From contig JAVSGI010000003.1 of the NCBI GenBank assembly GCA_032334235.1, positions 1,054,001 through 1,118,000 of the forward strand: a DNA stretch of 64,000 nt, in the 5' to 3' direction. The notes under the pieces were generated by a model that was given only the letters and a program-made list of their open reading frames with translations, was not told the origin of the DNA and searched no databases. Source of the stretch: Paracoccaceae bacterium Fryx2 (lineage in GTDB: Bacteria; Pseudomonadota; Alphaproteobacteria; Rhodobacterales; Rhodobacteraceae). Below are positions 25,842-36,328 of the stretch, in pieces. Numbering within the stretch: position 1 is the first letter of the stretch; each line of letters opens with the position of its first letter. The position numbers and the translations under genes were made by a program.

Positions 25842-27661
25842 GCGGCGCGGGCCTCCTTCGGTCTGAGGGGCGAAAAGTCGGCGGGGGTGATCGTCTCACG
25901 TTCCAGCAGCAGCCGCGCCCCGGCCTCAAGGTCGGGCCGGGCGTCGTTCAACAGCGCAAGCGCCCGCTGATAGGCCGCATCCAGCAGTTCGCGCACGGCC
26001 AGATCGACCTCGCGGGCGGTGGCCTCGGAATGGTCGCGCGGGGTGAAGCTGACGTGCTCTTCACCCAGAAATCCGCCGCGGTCCTGTTCCAGCACGGCCT
26101 GGCCCAGCGCCTCGTGCATACCGAAGCGGGTGACGATCTGGCGCGCGATGTCGGTGGCGCGGACAAGGTCATCCGCCGCGCCGGTGGACACCTCGGCAAA
26201 GCGGATCTGTTCGGCCGCGCGGCCCGCCAGCAGCATGACCATGCGGTTTTCCAGTTCGGACCGGGTGATCAGGAAGCGGTCTTCGGTCGGCCGGGTCATG
26301 GTATAACCCAGCGCCCCGATGGTTCGGGGGATGATGGAAACCTTGTGCACCGGATCTGCCCCCGGCAGGAGGGCGGCGGCAAGGGCGTGCCCCATCTCGT
26401 GCCAGGCGACGGTTTCGCGCTCCCTCGCGTTCAGCAGGCGCCCCTTGCGTTCCATTCCCGCGACGACCCGTTCGAGGGCCGAGGTGATGTCGGCCATGGT
26501 GACGGCCTCCCCCTCGCGCCGGGTAGCGTGAATCGCGGCCTCGTTCACCAGATTGGCAAGCTCGGCCCCGGTGAAGCCCGGGGTCAGGCCCGCCACCGCA
26601 TCGACATCCAGTCCGGGATCGACCGCGACCTTGCGCAGATGCACGCGCAGGATGGCGGCGCGGCCGGTCTTGTCGGGACGGTCCACCACCACCTGCCGGT
26701 CAAACCGCCCGGCCCGCATCAGCGCCGGGTCAAGGATCTCGGGCCGGTTGGTGGCGGCGAGAAGCACGATCCCGTCACGCGGATCGAAGCCGTCCAGTTC
26801 CGCCAGAAGCTGGTTCAGCGTCTGCTCCTTCTCGTCATGCCCGCCGCCAAGGCCGCCGATGCCGCGGCGGCGGCCCAAGGCATCCAGCTCGTCGATGAAG
26901 ATGATGCAGGGTGCCGCCTTGCGGGCCTGATCGAACAGGTCGCGCACCCGTGCCGCGCCGACGCCGACGAACATCTCGACAAACTCGCTGCCCGAGATCG
27001 AAAAGAACGGCACCCCGGCTTCGCCCGCGACCGCCCGGGCGAAAAGCGTCTTGCCGGTGCCGGGCGGGCCGGTCAGCAGGATGCCCTTGGGAATGCGTGC
27101 GCCAAGCCGGCCGAACTTCTTCGGCTGCTGCAGGAAATCGACGATCTCCTTCAACTCGGCCTTTGCCTCGTCAACCCCCGCCACGTCGTCGAAGGTGACC
27201 CCGGTGTCGCGTTCGACATAGACCTTGGCGCGCGACTTGCCGACGTTCATCATCCCGCCCATGCCCTGCCTGTCGATCATCCCGCGGAGGAAAAAGCTCC
27301 ACAGCGCAAAGATCAGCAGGACCGGCACCACCCAGGACAACAGTGTCGCCAGAAAGGTATTCTGCACCGTGCCGTCGAATTCTGCCTTCGAGCGTTCAAG
27401 CCGCTCGGTCAGTTCGGGCGGCACGATGTTGGTGATGAAATGCGTATGGCCATCAATTGCATCGATGTAGCGCCCGTCGATCTGTTCGGCCCGCACGGTG
27501 ACAGAGGCGATGCGCCCGGATTCCAGATGTGCCAGGAAGGTGCTGTAGGGAATGCGCTGGGTGACCTGAGCCTCCGACAACCACGATTGCACCAGCATCA
27601 GGCCCATGAAGGCCGCCACGAAATACCACAGGTGCAGTTGCTGCTTGCCTTCCATCGCCAT
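25838..27661 (-). CDS. FtsH-type membrane AAA+ metalloprotease
   Basis: A 607-residue protein. Two membrane helices (residues 11-28 and about 102-124) bracket a short periplasmic domain; Walker A GPPGTGKT is near residue 198, Walker [15 protein letters not shown] follows, and the zinc motif HEMGH is near residue 419 (HEAGH in most FtsH). The C-terminal tail is short. It is probably a second FtsH paralogue dedicated to this operon. The start has GAAGGAGC upstream and lies 16 bases after the acyl carrier protein. Confidence 0.9.
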   Translation of the reverse strand: MAMEGKQQLHLWYFVAAFMGLMLVQSWLSEAQVTQRIPYSTFLAHLESGRIASVTVRAEQIDGRYIDAIDGHTHFITNIVPPELTERLERSKAEFDGTVQNTFLATLLSWVVPVLLIFALWSFFLRGMIDRQGMGGMMNVGKSRAKVYVERDTGVTFDDVAGVDEAKAELKEIVDFLQQPKKFGRLGARIPKGILLTGPPGTGKTLFARAVAGEAGVPFFSISGSEFVEMFVGVGAARVRDLFDQARKAAPCIIFIDELDALGRRRGIGGLGGGHDEKEQTLNQLLAELDGFDPRDGIVLLAATNRPEILDPALMRAGRFDRQVVVDRPDKTGRAAILRVHLRKVAVDPGLDVDAVAGLTPGFTGAELANLVNEAAIHATRREGEAVTMADITSALERVVAGMERKGRLLNARERETVAWHEMGHALAAALLPGADPVHKVSIIPRTIGALGYTMTRPTEDRFLITRSELENRMVMLLAGRAAEQIRFAEVSTGAADDLVRATDIARQIVTRFGMHEALGQAVLEQDRGGFLGEEHVSFTPRDHSEATAREVDLAVRELLDAAYQRALALLNDARPDLEAGARLLLERETITPADFSPLRPKEARAA

Positions 27662-27677
27662 GCTCCTTCGGTGGGGT

Positions 27678-27926
27678 TCAGGCCGCCATCATCTCGGCCA
27701 GATAGGTCACGGCCTTTGCGGGGGTGGCCAGTCTCGGATAGTCGGCCTCGGGGATCGGCAGGCCGAAGCGTTTGTGCAGGGCGCTGACAAGGTTCAGGAA
27801 GTCCATGGAGTCAAGGCCAAGGTCATCCTGCATGTGGTCATTGTCGCCGATGCTTGCGGCGTCAAGATCGGGGGCGATGGCGGTCAGGTCAGCGATGAAG
27901 GCGCTGCGAAGATCCGAGGGGGTCAT
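27678..27926 (-). CDS. Acyl carrier protein
   Basis: An 82-residue protein with the phosphopantetheine site DDLGLDSMDFLNLVSAL (serine near residue 39). The N-terminal half is acidic as in carrier proteins; NDHMQDDLGLDS is the canonical context. It starts within the E2 stop (ATGA). A dedicated carrier next to an acyl-dehydrogenase complex and PHA synthase suggests acyl transfer within this operon, although the acyl group is not known. Confidence 0.88.
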   Translation of the reverse strand: MTPSDLRSAFIADLTAIAPDLDAASIGDNDHMQDDLGLDSMDFLNLVSALHKRFGLPIPEADYPRLATPAKAVTYLAEMMAA

Positions 27927-29323
27927 GGGTGTGCGGGCTCCTGCAACAGACGGTCAATCTCGGCCAGAAACAGCGCACCACGGCGGCCGTCGCTGACCCG
28001 GTGATCGGCGGCGAGCGTGGCTGTCACGCCAAGGCGCGGCTCCACGCGGGCCCCGAGCAGCATGGGCCGCAGGCGCGGCGCGCCAAAGCCCACCAGCGCC
28101 ACCTGCGGCGGGTAGATCACGCCAAACAGCGCATCCACCCCGCTTTCTCCCAGCGAGGATATGGTGATCGTGCCTTGGGTGATCTCGCTGTTGCGCAGGC
28201 GGCCGGTGCGGGTGCGGGCGATCATGTCCCGCATTGCCGCCATGATCGCGTCAAGGTCCATGGCCTGCGCGTCTAGGATCGCGGGCGCGATCAGCCCGCC
28301 GCCCCGCAGCGCCACGGCCAGCCCGCAATGCACCGCGGCCGACGCGGCATATGGCTCGGCCTCGAACCGGCCGTTCAGTTCCGGCACCCGGGCCAGCGCC
28401 CGCACCGTGGCGCGGACCAGAAGCGCGCCCATCAGCAGCCGCCGGTCCGGGGTGCGGTCCGCATTCCGGGCGCTCAGCCAGTCCTGCGCGGTCTGGAGGT
28501 CGATCTCGTGGCTCAGGTAGTAATGCGGGATCTCGCGCTTGGACCGGCTCATCGCGGCGGCAATTGCCCGGCGCATCTCGGCCATGTCGAGGCCCGGCCT
28601 GGGTGTCGGACGCACCTCCCGCGCCAGTTCGGCAGGCGGCGCCAGTTCGGCAGGCGGTGCCGGTTCGGCAGGCGGCGCCGGTTCGGCAGGCGGCGCCGGG
28701 CCGGGCGGGGCGTGGCGCTCGACATCCGACAGCAGGATTGCGCCGCCGGGGCCCGACCCGGCAACGTCCCCCAGGGCGATCCCGCGCGCTGCCGCGTGGG
28801 CCCTTGCGGCGGGCGATGCCAGAACGGCCCCGCGCGGAGCGGGCGCAATGGCCACCGGACCCTGCGCGGCAGGTGCGGGGAGCGGTTGCGCGGCGGGTGC
28901 GGCGGGCGGTGGTGCGGCCGGTGCGGGGGGCGGTTGCGCGGTGGGTGCGGCGGGCGGTGGTGCGGCAGGTGCGGGGAGCGGTTGCGCGGCAGGTGCGGCG
29001 GGCGGCGGCGCGACCGCGGGAACCGGCGGCGGCGCGGCAGGTGCGGCGGGCTTTGCCGGCGCCGGGGCCGCGCCGACCCGGGCTTCGCCCCCAGCGCCCA
29101 GCCGCGCCAGTGGCGCGCCCACGGGCAGGGTCTGGCCCGGTTCGGCCAGCAGGGCGCCGATCTCGCCCGCCTCGAAGATCTCGATCTCGATGGCCCCCTT
29201 CTGGGTCTCGACCACCGCGACGATATCGCCCTTCGCCACCCGGTCGCCGGGCTTGACCAGCCATTCGACCAGCTTGCCCTCCTCCATGTCGGCCCCGAGC
29301 GAGGGCATGGTGAAAATGCTCAT
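27923..29323 (-). CDS. 2-oxoacid dehydrogenase E2 component (dihydrolipoamide acyltransferase)
   Basis: A 466-residue E2. Residues 1-80 are a lipoyl domain with the modified lysine in [11 protein letters not shown] (pyruvate-type proteins usually have DKA). A long Ala/Pro linker built from tandem repeats (about 85-195) leads to an E3-binding domain ([28 protein letters not shown]), a second Pro/Ala repeat and the catalytic domain with DHRVSDG near the C-terminus. It transfers an acyl group to CoA. E1 lies directly upstream with a 4-base overlap; no E3 gene is in the window. Confidence 0.9.
   Translation of the reverse strand: MSIFTMPSLGADMEEGKLVEWLVKPGDRVAKGDIVAVVETQKGAIEIEIFEAGEIGALLAEPGQTLPVGAPLARLGAGGEARVGAAPAPAKPAAPAAPPPVPAVAPPPAAPAAQPLPAPAAPPPAAPTAQPPPAPAAPPPAAPAAQPLPAPAAQGPVAIAPAPRGAVLASPAARAHAAARGIALGDVAGSGPGGAILLSDVERHAPPGPAPPAEPAPPAEPAPPAELAPPAELAREVRPTPRPGLDMAEMRRAIAAAMSRSKREIPHYYLSHEIDLQTAQDWLSARNADRTPDRRLLMGALLVRATVRALARVPELNGRFEAEPYAASAAVHCGLAVALRGGGLIAPAILDAQAMDLDAIMAAMRDMIARTRTGRLRNSEITQGTITISSLGESGVDALFGVIYPPQVALVGFGAPRLRPMLLGARVEPRLGVTATLAADHRVSDGRRGALFLAEIDRLLQEPAHP
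28620..29060 (-). repeat. Tandem repeats encoding Ala/Pro linkers in E2
   Basis: Two blocks repeat within the gene: an 18-base unit (TTCGGCAGGCGGCGCCGG and variants) five times near 28625-28695, and a longer 51-base period near 28865-29015. The second encodes [16 protein letters not shown]-type segments. Such linkers are flexible arms in E2 proteins, and the DNA repeats may change in copy number. Confidence 0.75.
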
Positions 29324-31311
29324 CGTGCAACCCCCGGCATCGCCTTCACCGCTGCGATGATGTCGGCCACCTGCGGCAGGGCGGCGGTTTCGAGATGCTT
29401 CGGATAGGGCACCGGCACCTCGGCCGAACAGACCCGCGCCACCGGCGCATCCAGATGCCAGAAGCACGCCTCCTGAACCCGCGCCGCGATTTCGGCAGAC
29501 AGGGACCCCGTGCGCCAGCCCTCGTCCACCACCACGGCGCGGCGGGTGCGGCTGACCGAGGCGATGATCGTGGCGTCATCCAGCGGGCGGAGCGATCGCA
29601 GGTCGATCACCTCGGCCTCGATCCCGTCTTTCGCCAGCGCCTCGGCAGCCTCCAGTGCCTTCCACAGCGAATAGGACCATGAAATCACCGTCACGTCGCG
29701 CCCCGGTCGCCGGATCACGGCGCGGTCGATATCCACCGCGCCCGCATTCCCGGCGATCCTGCCGGCCATGTTGTAAAGCATGACATGTTCCAGAACGATC
29801 ACCGGGTCGGGGTCTTCCAGCGCCGTCGCGAGCATTCCCCGCGCGTCTTCCAGCGTGGCGGGGGCCACGACGCGCAGGCCGGGGATGTGGGCGAAGAACG
29901 CCTCCAGCGAATGCGAATGCTGCGCCGCCAGTTGCCGCCCCGCGCCGGTCGCCATGCGGATCACCAGGGGCACCCCGAACTGGCCGCCAGACATGTGGCG
30001 GATGGTGGCGGCGGTGTTCAGGATCTGGTCCAGCGCCAGCAGCGAGAAGTTGACCGTCATGATCTCGACGATCGGCCGCATCCCCACCAGCGCGGCCCCG
30101 ATGCCTGCCCCGGTGAACCCGGATTCCGCAAGCGGCGTGTCGCGGATGCGCTCGGGGCCGAATTCCGCCAAGAGGCCCATCGAGACGGCATAGCACCCCC
30201 CGTAGGCCCCGATATCCTCGCCCATCATGAAGACGCGGTCATCGCGCAGCAGCGCCTCCGTGATCGCCGCCCGGCAGCACTCGCGGTAGGTGCTGTCAAC
30301 GGATGCGGCGGGGGCATCGGGTTCGGGCGGTGCGGGCCGGGTTTCCGCCATGACATGGCGGGTCAGATCCTCCACCGGTTCCCAGGGGGCCTGTTCGCAG
30401 GCGGCCACGGCATTGCGAAGCTGCGCCTCGACCTCGGCCTCGATGGCATCGACCTCGGCTTGATGCAGAAGGTTGTTGCCGAGCAGCCAGGATTGAAACC
30501 GGGTGATCGGCGCGCGCTTTCGCCATTCCGCGACCTCGTCCTTGTCACGGTATTTCTCGGCGTCGAACATGGAGTGGGGCCGCGTGCGGTAGGTCCGGCA
30601 TTCCAGAAACTGCGGCCCGCCGCCTGCGCGGATCGCCTCGACCAGGCGCCGGGCCGCCGCTTCGACCGCCACCACATCATTGCCGTCCACGCTTTCGGCC
30701 GACATGCCGTAGCTGGCGGCCCGGCCGGCAAAATCGGTGTTCGCCTGAACCCGCGCCACCGCCGTGCCCATTGCGTAAAGGTTGTTTTCCAGCGCGAAAA
30801 GGACCGGCAGCTTCCAGAGCGCGGCGAGATTCATCGCCTCGTGAAATTCGCCTTCGGCCAGCGCGCCGTCCCCGAAGAAGCAGGCCGTCACCCGGTCGCC
30901 GCCCTGCATCCGGTCACCCAGGGCCAGGCCCACGGCCAGGGGCAGACCGCCCCCCACGATGGCATTGCCGCCGTAAAGGTTGGTTTCGGCATCGAAGAGA
31001 TGCATCGACCCGCCGCGCCCGCCCGCGCAGCCGGTGGCCTTGCCATACATCTCGGCCAGGGCGGATTCCATGCTCATGCCGCGGGCCAGCGCATGGCCAT
31101 GCTCGCGGTAGGTCGAAACCACGCGGTCACGCGGCTCAAGGGCCGCAGCGATGCCGACGGCCACGGCCTCCTCACCGTCGTAGAGATGCAGGAACCCGCG
31201 TATCTTTTCCTGCGTGTAAAGCTCGTAGCACTTCTCCTCGAACCGGCGGATGCGGATCATGCCCCGCAACAGGTCGCGGGCATGAGCGTGGTCCAGCTTT
31301 ACCCTGGTCAT
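29320..31311 (-). CDS. Fused alpha/beta 2-oxoacid dehydrogenase E1
   Basis: A 663-residue protein that joins both E1 subunits. Residues 1-330 are the alpha part, with the TPP motif [15 protein letters not shown] near residue 155 and RPHSMFD later; residues about 340-663 are the beta part ([43 protein letters not shown]). Usually these are separate genes, so the fusion is notable. It decarboxylates a 2-oxoacid, most likely pyruvate or acetoin-type, and passes the acyl group to the E2 lipoyl arm. The stop overlaps the E2 start. Confidence 0.92.
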   Translation of the reverse strand: MTRVKLDHAHARDLLRGMIRIRRFEEKCYELYTQEKIRGFLHLYDGEEAVAVGIAAALEPRDRVVSTYREHGHALARGMSMESALAEMYGKATGCAGGRGGSMHLFDAETNLYGGNAIVGGGLPLAVGLALGDRMQGGDRVTACFFGDGALAEGEFHEAMNLAALWKLPVLFALENNLYAMGTAVARVQANTDFAGRAASYGMSAESVDGNDVVAVEAAARRLVEAIRAGGGPQFLECRTYRTRPHSMFDAEKYRDKDEVAEWRKRAPITRFQSWLLGNNLLHQAEVDAIEAEVEAQLRNAVAACEQAPWEPVEDLTRHVMAETRPAPPEPDAPAASVDSTYRECCRAAITEALLRDDRVFMMGEDIGAYGGCYAVSMGLLAEFGPERIRDTPLAESGFTGAGIGAALVGMRPIVEIMTVNFSLLALDQILNTAATIRHMSGGQFGVPLVIRMATGAGRQLAAQHSHSLEAFFAHIPGLRVVAPATLEDARGMLATALEDPDPVIVLEHVMLYNMAGRIAGNAGAVDIDRAVIRRPGRDVTVISWSYSLWKALEAAEALAKDGIEAEVIDLRSLRPLDDATIIASVSRTRRAVVVDEGWRTGSLSAEIAARVQEACFWHLDAPVARVCSAEVPVPYPKHLETAALPQVADIIAAVKAMPGVAR

Positions 31312-33029
31312 CGTGCATCCCCCTCCAGCGTGGACAGGTCGCCCTCGGGCAGGCCAAGCTCGCGCGCCCGCAGCAACCGTCGCATGATCTTGCCCGACCG
31401 CGTGCGCGGCAGGCTGTCGCGAAAGACGATCTCGCGCGGGGCGACCGCGGCGCCGAGGCGCTTCCTTGCGTGGCCGCGCAATTCGCGTTCCAGCGCCTCG
31501 CCCGACGCGAACCCCGCCTTGAGGGTGACGAACGCCTTGACGACTTCGCCCGCCGTCTCGTCGGGCACGCCGATCACCGCGGCCTCGGCGACGGCGGGGT
31601 GTTCGATCAGCGCGCTTTCCACCTCGAAGGGGCCGATCAGGTGGCCCGAGGACTTGATCAGGTCATCCGCGCGCCCGACGAACCAGTAGTAGCCGTCGCC
31701 GTCGCGCATCGCCAGATCGCCGGTCAGATACCAGCCGCCCGCAAAGCATTTGGCAAAGCGTTCCGGCTGCCCGAGATAGGCCCGCATCATCGAGGGCCAG
31801 CCGGGCCGCAGCGCCAGTTCCCCGATCGTGCCGTCGGGCTGTTCGGTCACCGCGTCTCCCTCACGGGACACGATTCCGGCCTCGATTCCCGGCAGGGGCT
31901 TGCCCATGGCGCCGGGCTTGATGTCCATCTCGGCGGTGTTGCCGATCATGATGCCGCCGGTTTCGGATTGCCACCAGTTGTCGTGGAACGGCAGGCCGAA
32001 GACCTCTTGCCCCCAGACCACGCATTCGGCGTTCAGCGGCTCGCCCACGCTGGCCAGAAACCGCAGCGCCGAAAAGTCGCGGCTTCTTGCGGCCCCGGCC
32101 CCCGCACGCATCATCATCCGGATCGCGGTCGGGGCGGTGTACCAGACCTGCACCTTCTCGCACTCGAGAATGGTGTACCAGCGGTCGAGGTCGAATTCCG
32201 CCTCGTCCACCACGATGGTTGCGCGGTTGCACAGGGGCGAGATGATGCCGTAGCTCATCCCCGTGACCCAACCCGGATCGGCGGTGCACCAGTAGATGTC
32301 GCCCGGGCGCAGGTCGAGTGCGAGGCGCCCGGTCTCGGCATGGGCGACCACCGCCTGATGGACATGCACGACGCCCTTCGGCAGGCCGGTGGTGCCCGAG
32401 GTAAAGTGCAAGAGCGCCATGTCCCCGGGCATGGTCGCCACGGTGTCGAAACTGGCAGGCGCCTCTGCCATCGCAGGGCCAAGCGCCACGCAGCCTTCGG
32501 GCGCGGTGTCGCCGATGATCAGCACCAGTTTCAGCCCCGGCATGTCGGCCCGCCAGTCCGCGACCTTGCGGCGGTACTGCGCCTCGGTCGTCACCAGCAC
32601 GCAGGCCCCCCCGATCTCCATCCGCGCGCGAACGGGTTCCGGCCCGAAGGCGGCAAAAAGCGGGCTGACCACAACCCCGGCCTTCAGCGCCCCAAGGGTT
32701 GCGGCATAGAGCGCAGGCACCCGGCCGGACAACAGGAAAAGCCGGTCGCCGCGCACGATGCCATGTGCAAGCAGCACATTGGCAAAACGCGCCGCATCGG
32801 CGGCCAGTTCGGCATAGGAAAAGGTCTGGCGCCCGCCTTCGCGCCCCAGCCAGACAAGCGCGGTCTGATCGCCATGCCCCGCAAGGACATGGCGATCCAA
32901 CGCTTCGTGCGCGATGTTCAGCCCCCCGCCGGGCAGGCCCGCAAGGCGCGACCGCGCCGCAGTCCACCCGGTTTCGATCGGGGGGCTTTCACGCCGGGTG
33001 CCGGGCTTGCGGATGACGGGCCTGTTCAT
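31308..33029 (-). CDS. Acetyl-CoA synthetase (AMP-forming)
   Basis: A 573-residue adenylating enzyme. [19 protein letters not shown] near residue 207, [10 protein letters not shown] near 355, [24 protein letters not shown] near 450 and the C-terminal lysine in [13 protein letters not shown] near residue 543 are the acetyl-CoA synthetase core motifs. It is shorter than standard Acs (about 650). It likely activates acetate or a short acid, feeding the operon with acyl-CoA. It is the first gene of the operon and overlaps E1 by 4 bases. Confidence 0.9.
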   Translation of the reverse strand: MNRPVIRKPGTRRESPPIETGWTAARSRLAGLPGGGLNIAHEALDRHVLAGHGDQTALVWLGREGGRQTFSYAELAADAARFANVLLAHGIVRGDRLFLLSGRVPALYAATLGALKAGVVVSPLFAAFGPEPVRARMEIGGACVLVTTEAQYRRKVADWRADMPGLKLVLIIGDTAPEGCVALGPAMAEAPASFDTVATMPGDMALLHFTSGTTGLPKGVVHVHQAVVAHAETGRLALDLRPGDIYWCTADPGWVTGMSYGIISPLCNRATIVVDEAEFDLDRWYTILECEKVQVWYTAPTAIRMMMRAGAGAARSRDFSALRFLASVGEPLNAECVVWGQEVFGLPFHDNWWQSETGGIMIGNTAEMDIKPGAMGKPLPGIEAGIVSREGDAVTEQPDGTIGELALRPGWPSMMRAYLGQPERFAKCFAGGWYLTGDLAMRDGDGYYWFVGRADDLIKSSGHLIGPFEVESALIEHPAVAEAAVIGVPDETAGEVVKAFVTLKAGFASGEALERELRGHARKRLGAAVAPREIVFRDSLPRTRSGKIMRRLLRARELGLPEGDLSTLEGDAR

Positions 33030-33215
33030 GCGTGCTCCAATGCTTGTCGAACGTGCACTTCATCTTTCGACCTCGCGACCCATCCGGTGGTGCGCCGGAT
33101 CAGCCAGACCATCACCCCGCCCGCATCGGCCCTGGCGCAGGCCGGTCCCGGCGCGGCGGCGAACCGGGCGTGACGGGCCCTGTCCCTGCATTCCGTCGGC
33201 CGTTATCCGCACCGA

Positions 33216-33368
33216 TCAGGGCAGTCGCAGGGCGGACATCCCGAACACCACCCGCTCCGGGCGGCTTTCCAGGCCGAAGCACAGACGATGATGCACCTGG
33301 CGGCGGGGGGCTTTCCGCGCGGCCCTGAAGACCGCCCTGATCACGCGCGAACTTTCGGAAAGGGGCAT
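33216..33368 (-). CDS. Possible small basic protein upstream of the acetyl-CoA/PHA operon
   Basis: A 50-residue frame with a strong ribosome site (GAGGAG 6 bases before ATG 33368). It is arginine-rich (about 20 percent). It matches no known family. A short palindromic element GATACGGTATC lies 24 bases upstream at 33392-33402. It could be a leader peptide of the operon (acs starts at 33029) or a spurious frame. Confidence 0.4.
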   Translation of the reverse strand: MPLSESSRVIRAVFRAARKAPRRQVHHRLCFGLESRPERVVFGMSALRLP

Positions 33369-33731
33369 GGCGTCTCCTCTCTTCTTCTTGCGATACGGTA
33401 TCACATTCATCCCATGCACGATCCACAAAGTCGCCGCCTTGATCCGTGTCAACGCGTGGCCCTGATCGTGGGCCCGGTTTTGTGCCATCCCCAGCCGGGT
33501 TCTGCCGCCAGCGTTGCGTGCGATGATGTGCGGCCTTGGGTGATCCAGTCTGCCAAGCATCAAAATAATATCTAATTGACAAGAAAACGCGGCGCGACCA
33601 CAGTTTTTTCGGGGTAGCAACGCAAGAAGCTTGCGCGAAACTGCTGCCATGAGGACAACGATGCACGACCGTGATTCCGCACCGGTGGCCGCTTGCGGCA
33701 GCCCGAGCATTTGTGCAGGCGGGGGTTCAGC
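33369..33731. promoter_or_regulatory. Intergenic region between the PHA operon and the diguanylate cyclase
   Basis: These 363 bases lie between divergent transcripts. No gene is convincing. The stretch 33556-33590 is unusually AT-rich (AAAATAATATCTAATTGACAA) for this genome and includes TTGACA at 33576-33581, which could be a -35 element for the cyclase or part of an upstream activator region; the -10 element is not clear. Confidence 0.35.
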
Positions 33732-35399
33732 ATGATTCCGGCCTGCCTGACCTTCATGGCGCCGGGTATAGGTGGCTTCTTCACCGTTGTGGTCATCATC
33801 GGCCTTGCGATGGTCGCGCTTTGGGTGCGCGGGCAGGCCTACTTCTTCGGCAAGGGCTATTTCATTCTCGGCAATCTGGGAATGCTGGTCTGGCTGTTGG
33901 CCGCACTGGCGGAACTGCAATCGGAAACGTTGTCATGCAAGGTGGTCTGGGCGACCCTTTCCTGGCCCGCGATTGCCCTGGTTCCGACCGCCTGGGCGCT
34001 GTTCCTGTGGCACTATGCCTTCGGCATTCGTGACGGGTTCGCCATATGGGAAAGGGTGGCGCTGGTCGCCGGGCCGGTGGCGATCACGCTCGCGGCGGTG
34101 AGCAACCCCTATCATGGCCAGTTCTACACCCCAGAGACGCAGATGATGATCCGCGACGGCAGGCCCTCGGTGCTTTATGACCACGGCCTGCTGTTCCAGC
34201 TTTCCGCGGTCTATCTCTACCTGTTTCTGGTGGCCTCGACCGGGATCGTGCTGGCCGGTGCCTTCCGCGCGCGCCGGGCGCACCGGGCCTATTTCCTGCT
34301 GCTGTCCTTCATCACCGTGGTGCCGATGGCGGCCAATCTGGCCTATGTTCTGCTGGATTTCACCGTGTTCGGCTTTGACCCGACGCCCTTCGCCTTTTCG
34401 GTGGTGCTGTTCCTGATCACCTGGCTGATCTTCACCAACCGGCTGTTCGACCTGACGACGGTTGCGCGCGACCTGCTGTTCTTCAACGTGAAGAACCCGG
34501 TTCTGGTGGTGGATCACGCCGGCATCGTCGCCGGGGCCAACCCCGAGGCGCTGCGCCTGTTCCGGGGGGCGGGCGCACGGCTCGGTGGCAGGATCGCGGA
34601 CTGGCCGCACATGGCCGCCTTTGCCGATCTTGGCACGGCAGACGCCGCGCGGGCGCTGCCCCGGATGCTGGTGATCGACGGGCGGCATCTGGAGGTGCAG
34701 ATCACGCCGATCGCCCGGCCGATGGGGCGGGATTCGGCGGCGATGGGCGCGGTGATCCTGCTGAACGACACGACCGAGCTTTACCGCATGAACGCGCAGC
34801 TCCGGACGGCGCTCAGCGTCAACGAGGTCCGGCTGAACCAGATCATGGCGCTGCGCGACGATCTGGAACGCCAGTTGGTGCTGGACCCCCTTACCGGGCT
34901 CAACAACCGCCGCGGCATGGAGGAGACCTTCGAGAAGTTGTGCAATGCCGCCCCCCCCGACGGCGACCGGCTGGTGATGGCGCTGCTGGACATCGACCAT
35001 TTCAAGTCGATCAACGACCGTTTCGGACATGCCGTCGGTGACCGGGTGCTGCGCGACTTTGCACGGGTGCTGCGCGCCCGGATCGACCCGGGCTGGCCGG
35101 TGTTCCGTGTCGGGGGCGAAGAATTCGTGGTGCTGTTTCCGGGTGCCGGCCTGACAGAGATCGACGGTCTGCTGCACAAGCTGAGACAGGATTTGTCGGT
35201 CGGCCAGTTCACCCGCATCACCGACCCGGCGCAGGTCACGTTTTCCGCGGGTCTGGCGCTATGGCCGCAGGACGGCACCACCTTCGGGGCGGTGTTCAAG
35301 CGCGCAGATGACCGGCTTTACGCGGCCAAGGTCGGTGGCCGGAACCGCACCGTGCTGCGCGACGATACGGACCGGATTGCCGCCAATGATGCGTTCTGA
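33732..35399 (+). CDS. Membrane-bound diguanylate cyclase (7TM + PAS + GGDEF)
   Basis: A 555-residue protein. About seven hydrophobic segments fill residues 10-245 (histidine-kinase-type 7TM sensor region), then a PAS-like domain (DLLFFNVKNPVLVVDHAGIVAGANPEALRLF), a short coiled coil, and a GGDEF domain with LDPLTGLNNRRGMEETF, LLDIDHFKSINDRFGH and the active-site GGEEF near residue 461. It should make cyclic-di-GMP in response to a ligand bound at the membrane. The start at ATG 33732 precedes MIPACLTFM. Confidence 0.92.
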   Translation: MIPACLTFMAPGIGGFFTVVVIIGLAMVALWVRGQAYFFGKGYFILGNLGMLVWLLAALAELQSETLSCKVVWATLSWPAIALVPTAWALFLWHYAFGIRDGFAIWERVALVAGPVAITLAAVSNPYHGQFYTPETQMMIRDGRPSVLYDHGLLFQLSAVYLYLFLVASTGIVLAGAFRARRAHRAYFLLLSFITVVPMAANLAYVLLDFTVFGFDPTPFAFSVVLFLITWLIFTNRLFDLTTVARDLLFFNVKNPVLVVDHAGIVAGANPEALRLFRGAGARLGGRIADWPHMAAFADLGTADAARALPRMLVIDGRHLEVQITPIARPMGRDSAAMGAVILLNDTTELYRMNAQLRTALSVNEVRLNQIMALRDDLERQLVLDPLTGLNNRRGMEETFEKLCNAAPPDGDRLVMALLDIDHFKSINDRFGHAVGDRVLRDFARVLRARIDPGWPVFRVGGEEFVVLFPGAGLTEIDGLLHKLRQDLSVGQFTRITDPAQVTFSAGLALWPQDGTTFGAVFKRADDRLYAAKVGGRNRTVLRDDTDRIAANDAF

Positions 35400-35553
35400 C
35401 CTGCCCGCCCCGGGAAGGCTCTCGCCGCCCGCCATGGGTTCGCTTCTTGATGCATCTGCCTTGACCCCTTCGGTTTGCTCGATGAAGCTGGGGACGCGCA
35501 GCACGACATGCCAAGACGATCACCGGCACGAAAAACGGCAAAGGAAACGGAAG

Positions 35554-36156
35554 ATGACGGCAGACCTTCAGGTTGTTCCCGCACGCAAGGGCCGGGCGGT
35601 GCGTCTTGCGCAAGGGCAAGCGATCCAGATCATCAACACGCACGGTCAGCAGGTTGTCGATACATGGTGCTTCAATGCCGATGACATGTCTGAATTCATG
35701 TCGATGGAACACCTGCACGCAGCCCTTCAGGGGATCTTCCCCGCCCGGGGCGATGGCCTGACGACAAACCGTCGGCGGCCCATTCTGACTCTGGAGGAAG
35801 ACACATCACCGGGCCGCCACGATACGGTCATCGCCGCCTGCGACGTGCATCGCTATGCCTCGCTCGGCTGCACGCAATACCATGACAACTGCACCGACAA
35901 CCTGCACGCCGCCCTGGGGCAGCTTGGTCTGCGGGCGGCTGATTGCCCCGCCCCCCTGAACCTGTGGATGAACATTCCCGTGGGCCCCGACGGCAAGATC
36001 ACGTGGGGAGAACCGCTCAGCAAACCCGGGGATCATGTGACCCTGCGTGCCGTCATCGACTGCATCGTGGTCATGTCCACATGCCCTCAGGACATGATCC
36101 CGATCAACGGCGCCGCGTGCAAACCGACCGAGGTTCATTACCGTCTGCTTGACTGA
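35554..36156 (+). CDS. DUF1989 (urea carboxylase-associated) family protein
   Basis: A 200-residue protein beginning MTADLQVVPARKGRAVRLAQGQ; the ATG at 35554 follows AAGGAAACGG. The GQQVVDTWCFNADDMSEFMSMEHL start, CTQYHDNCTDNLHAAL near residue 110, NIPVGPDGKITWGEPLSKPGDHVTLRA and CPQDMIPING near the C-terminus are conserved in DUF1989 proteins, several of which sit beside urea carboxylase. The cysteines and histidines suggest metal binding. No urea carboxylase is nearby in this window. Confidence 0.85.
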   Translation: MTADLQVVPARKGRAVRLAQGQAIQIINTHGQQVVDTWCFNADDMSEFMSMEHLHAALQGIFPARGDGLTTNRRRPILTLEEDTSPGRHDTVIAACDVHRYASLGCTQYHDNCTDNLHAALGQLGLRAADCPAPLNLWMNIPVGPDGKITWGEPLSKPGDHVTLRAVIDCIVVMSTCPQDMIPINGAACKPTEVHYRLLD

Positions 36157-36328
36157 CCGGCCATCACGCCAAGCCCTGAGTCTTCGGGCAACCGCCCGCG
36201 AAACCTTGTCGGGCAGCTTCGACAAACCGGCGAACGCCGGTCGCGCGGCCGCCCGCCGCTTCAAGGCCGCCGCAAGCTTGCTGGGCTTCATGGCCATCTT
36301 GCCGATCCGGCAGAGGCTCCGCCAACTG

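Noticed and set aside
33369-33666. Extension of the small arginine-rich frame to 33666 or 33920
   Set aside because: No conserved features upstream, while GAGGAG places a start at 33368.
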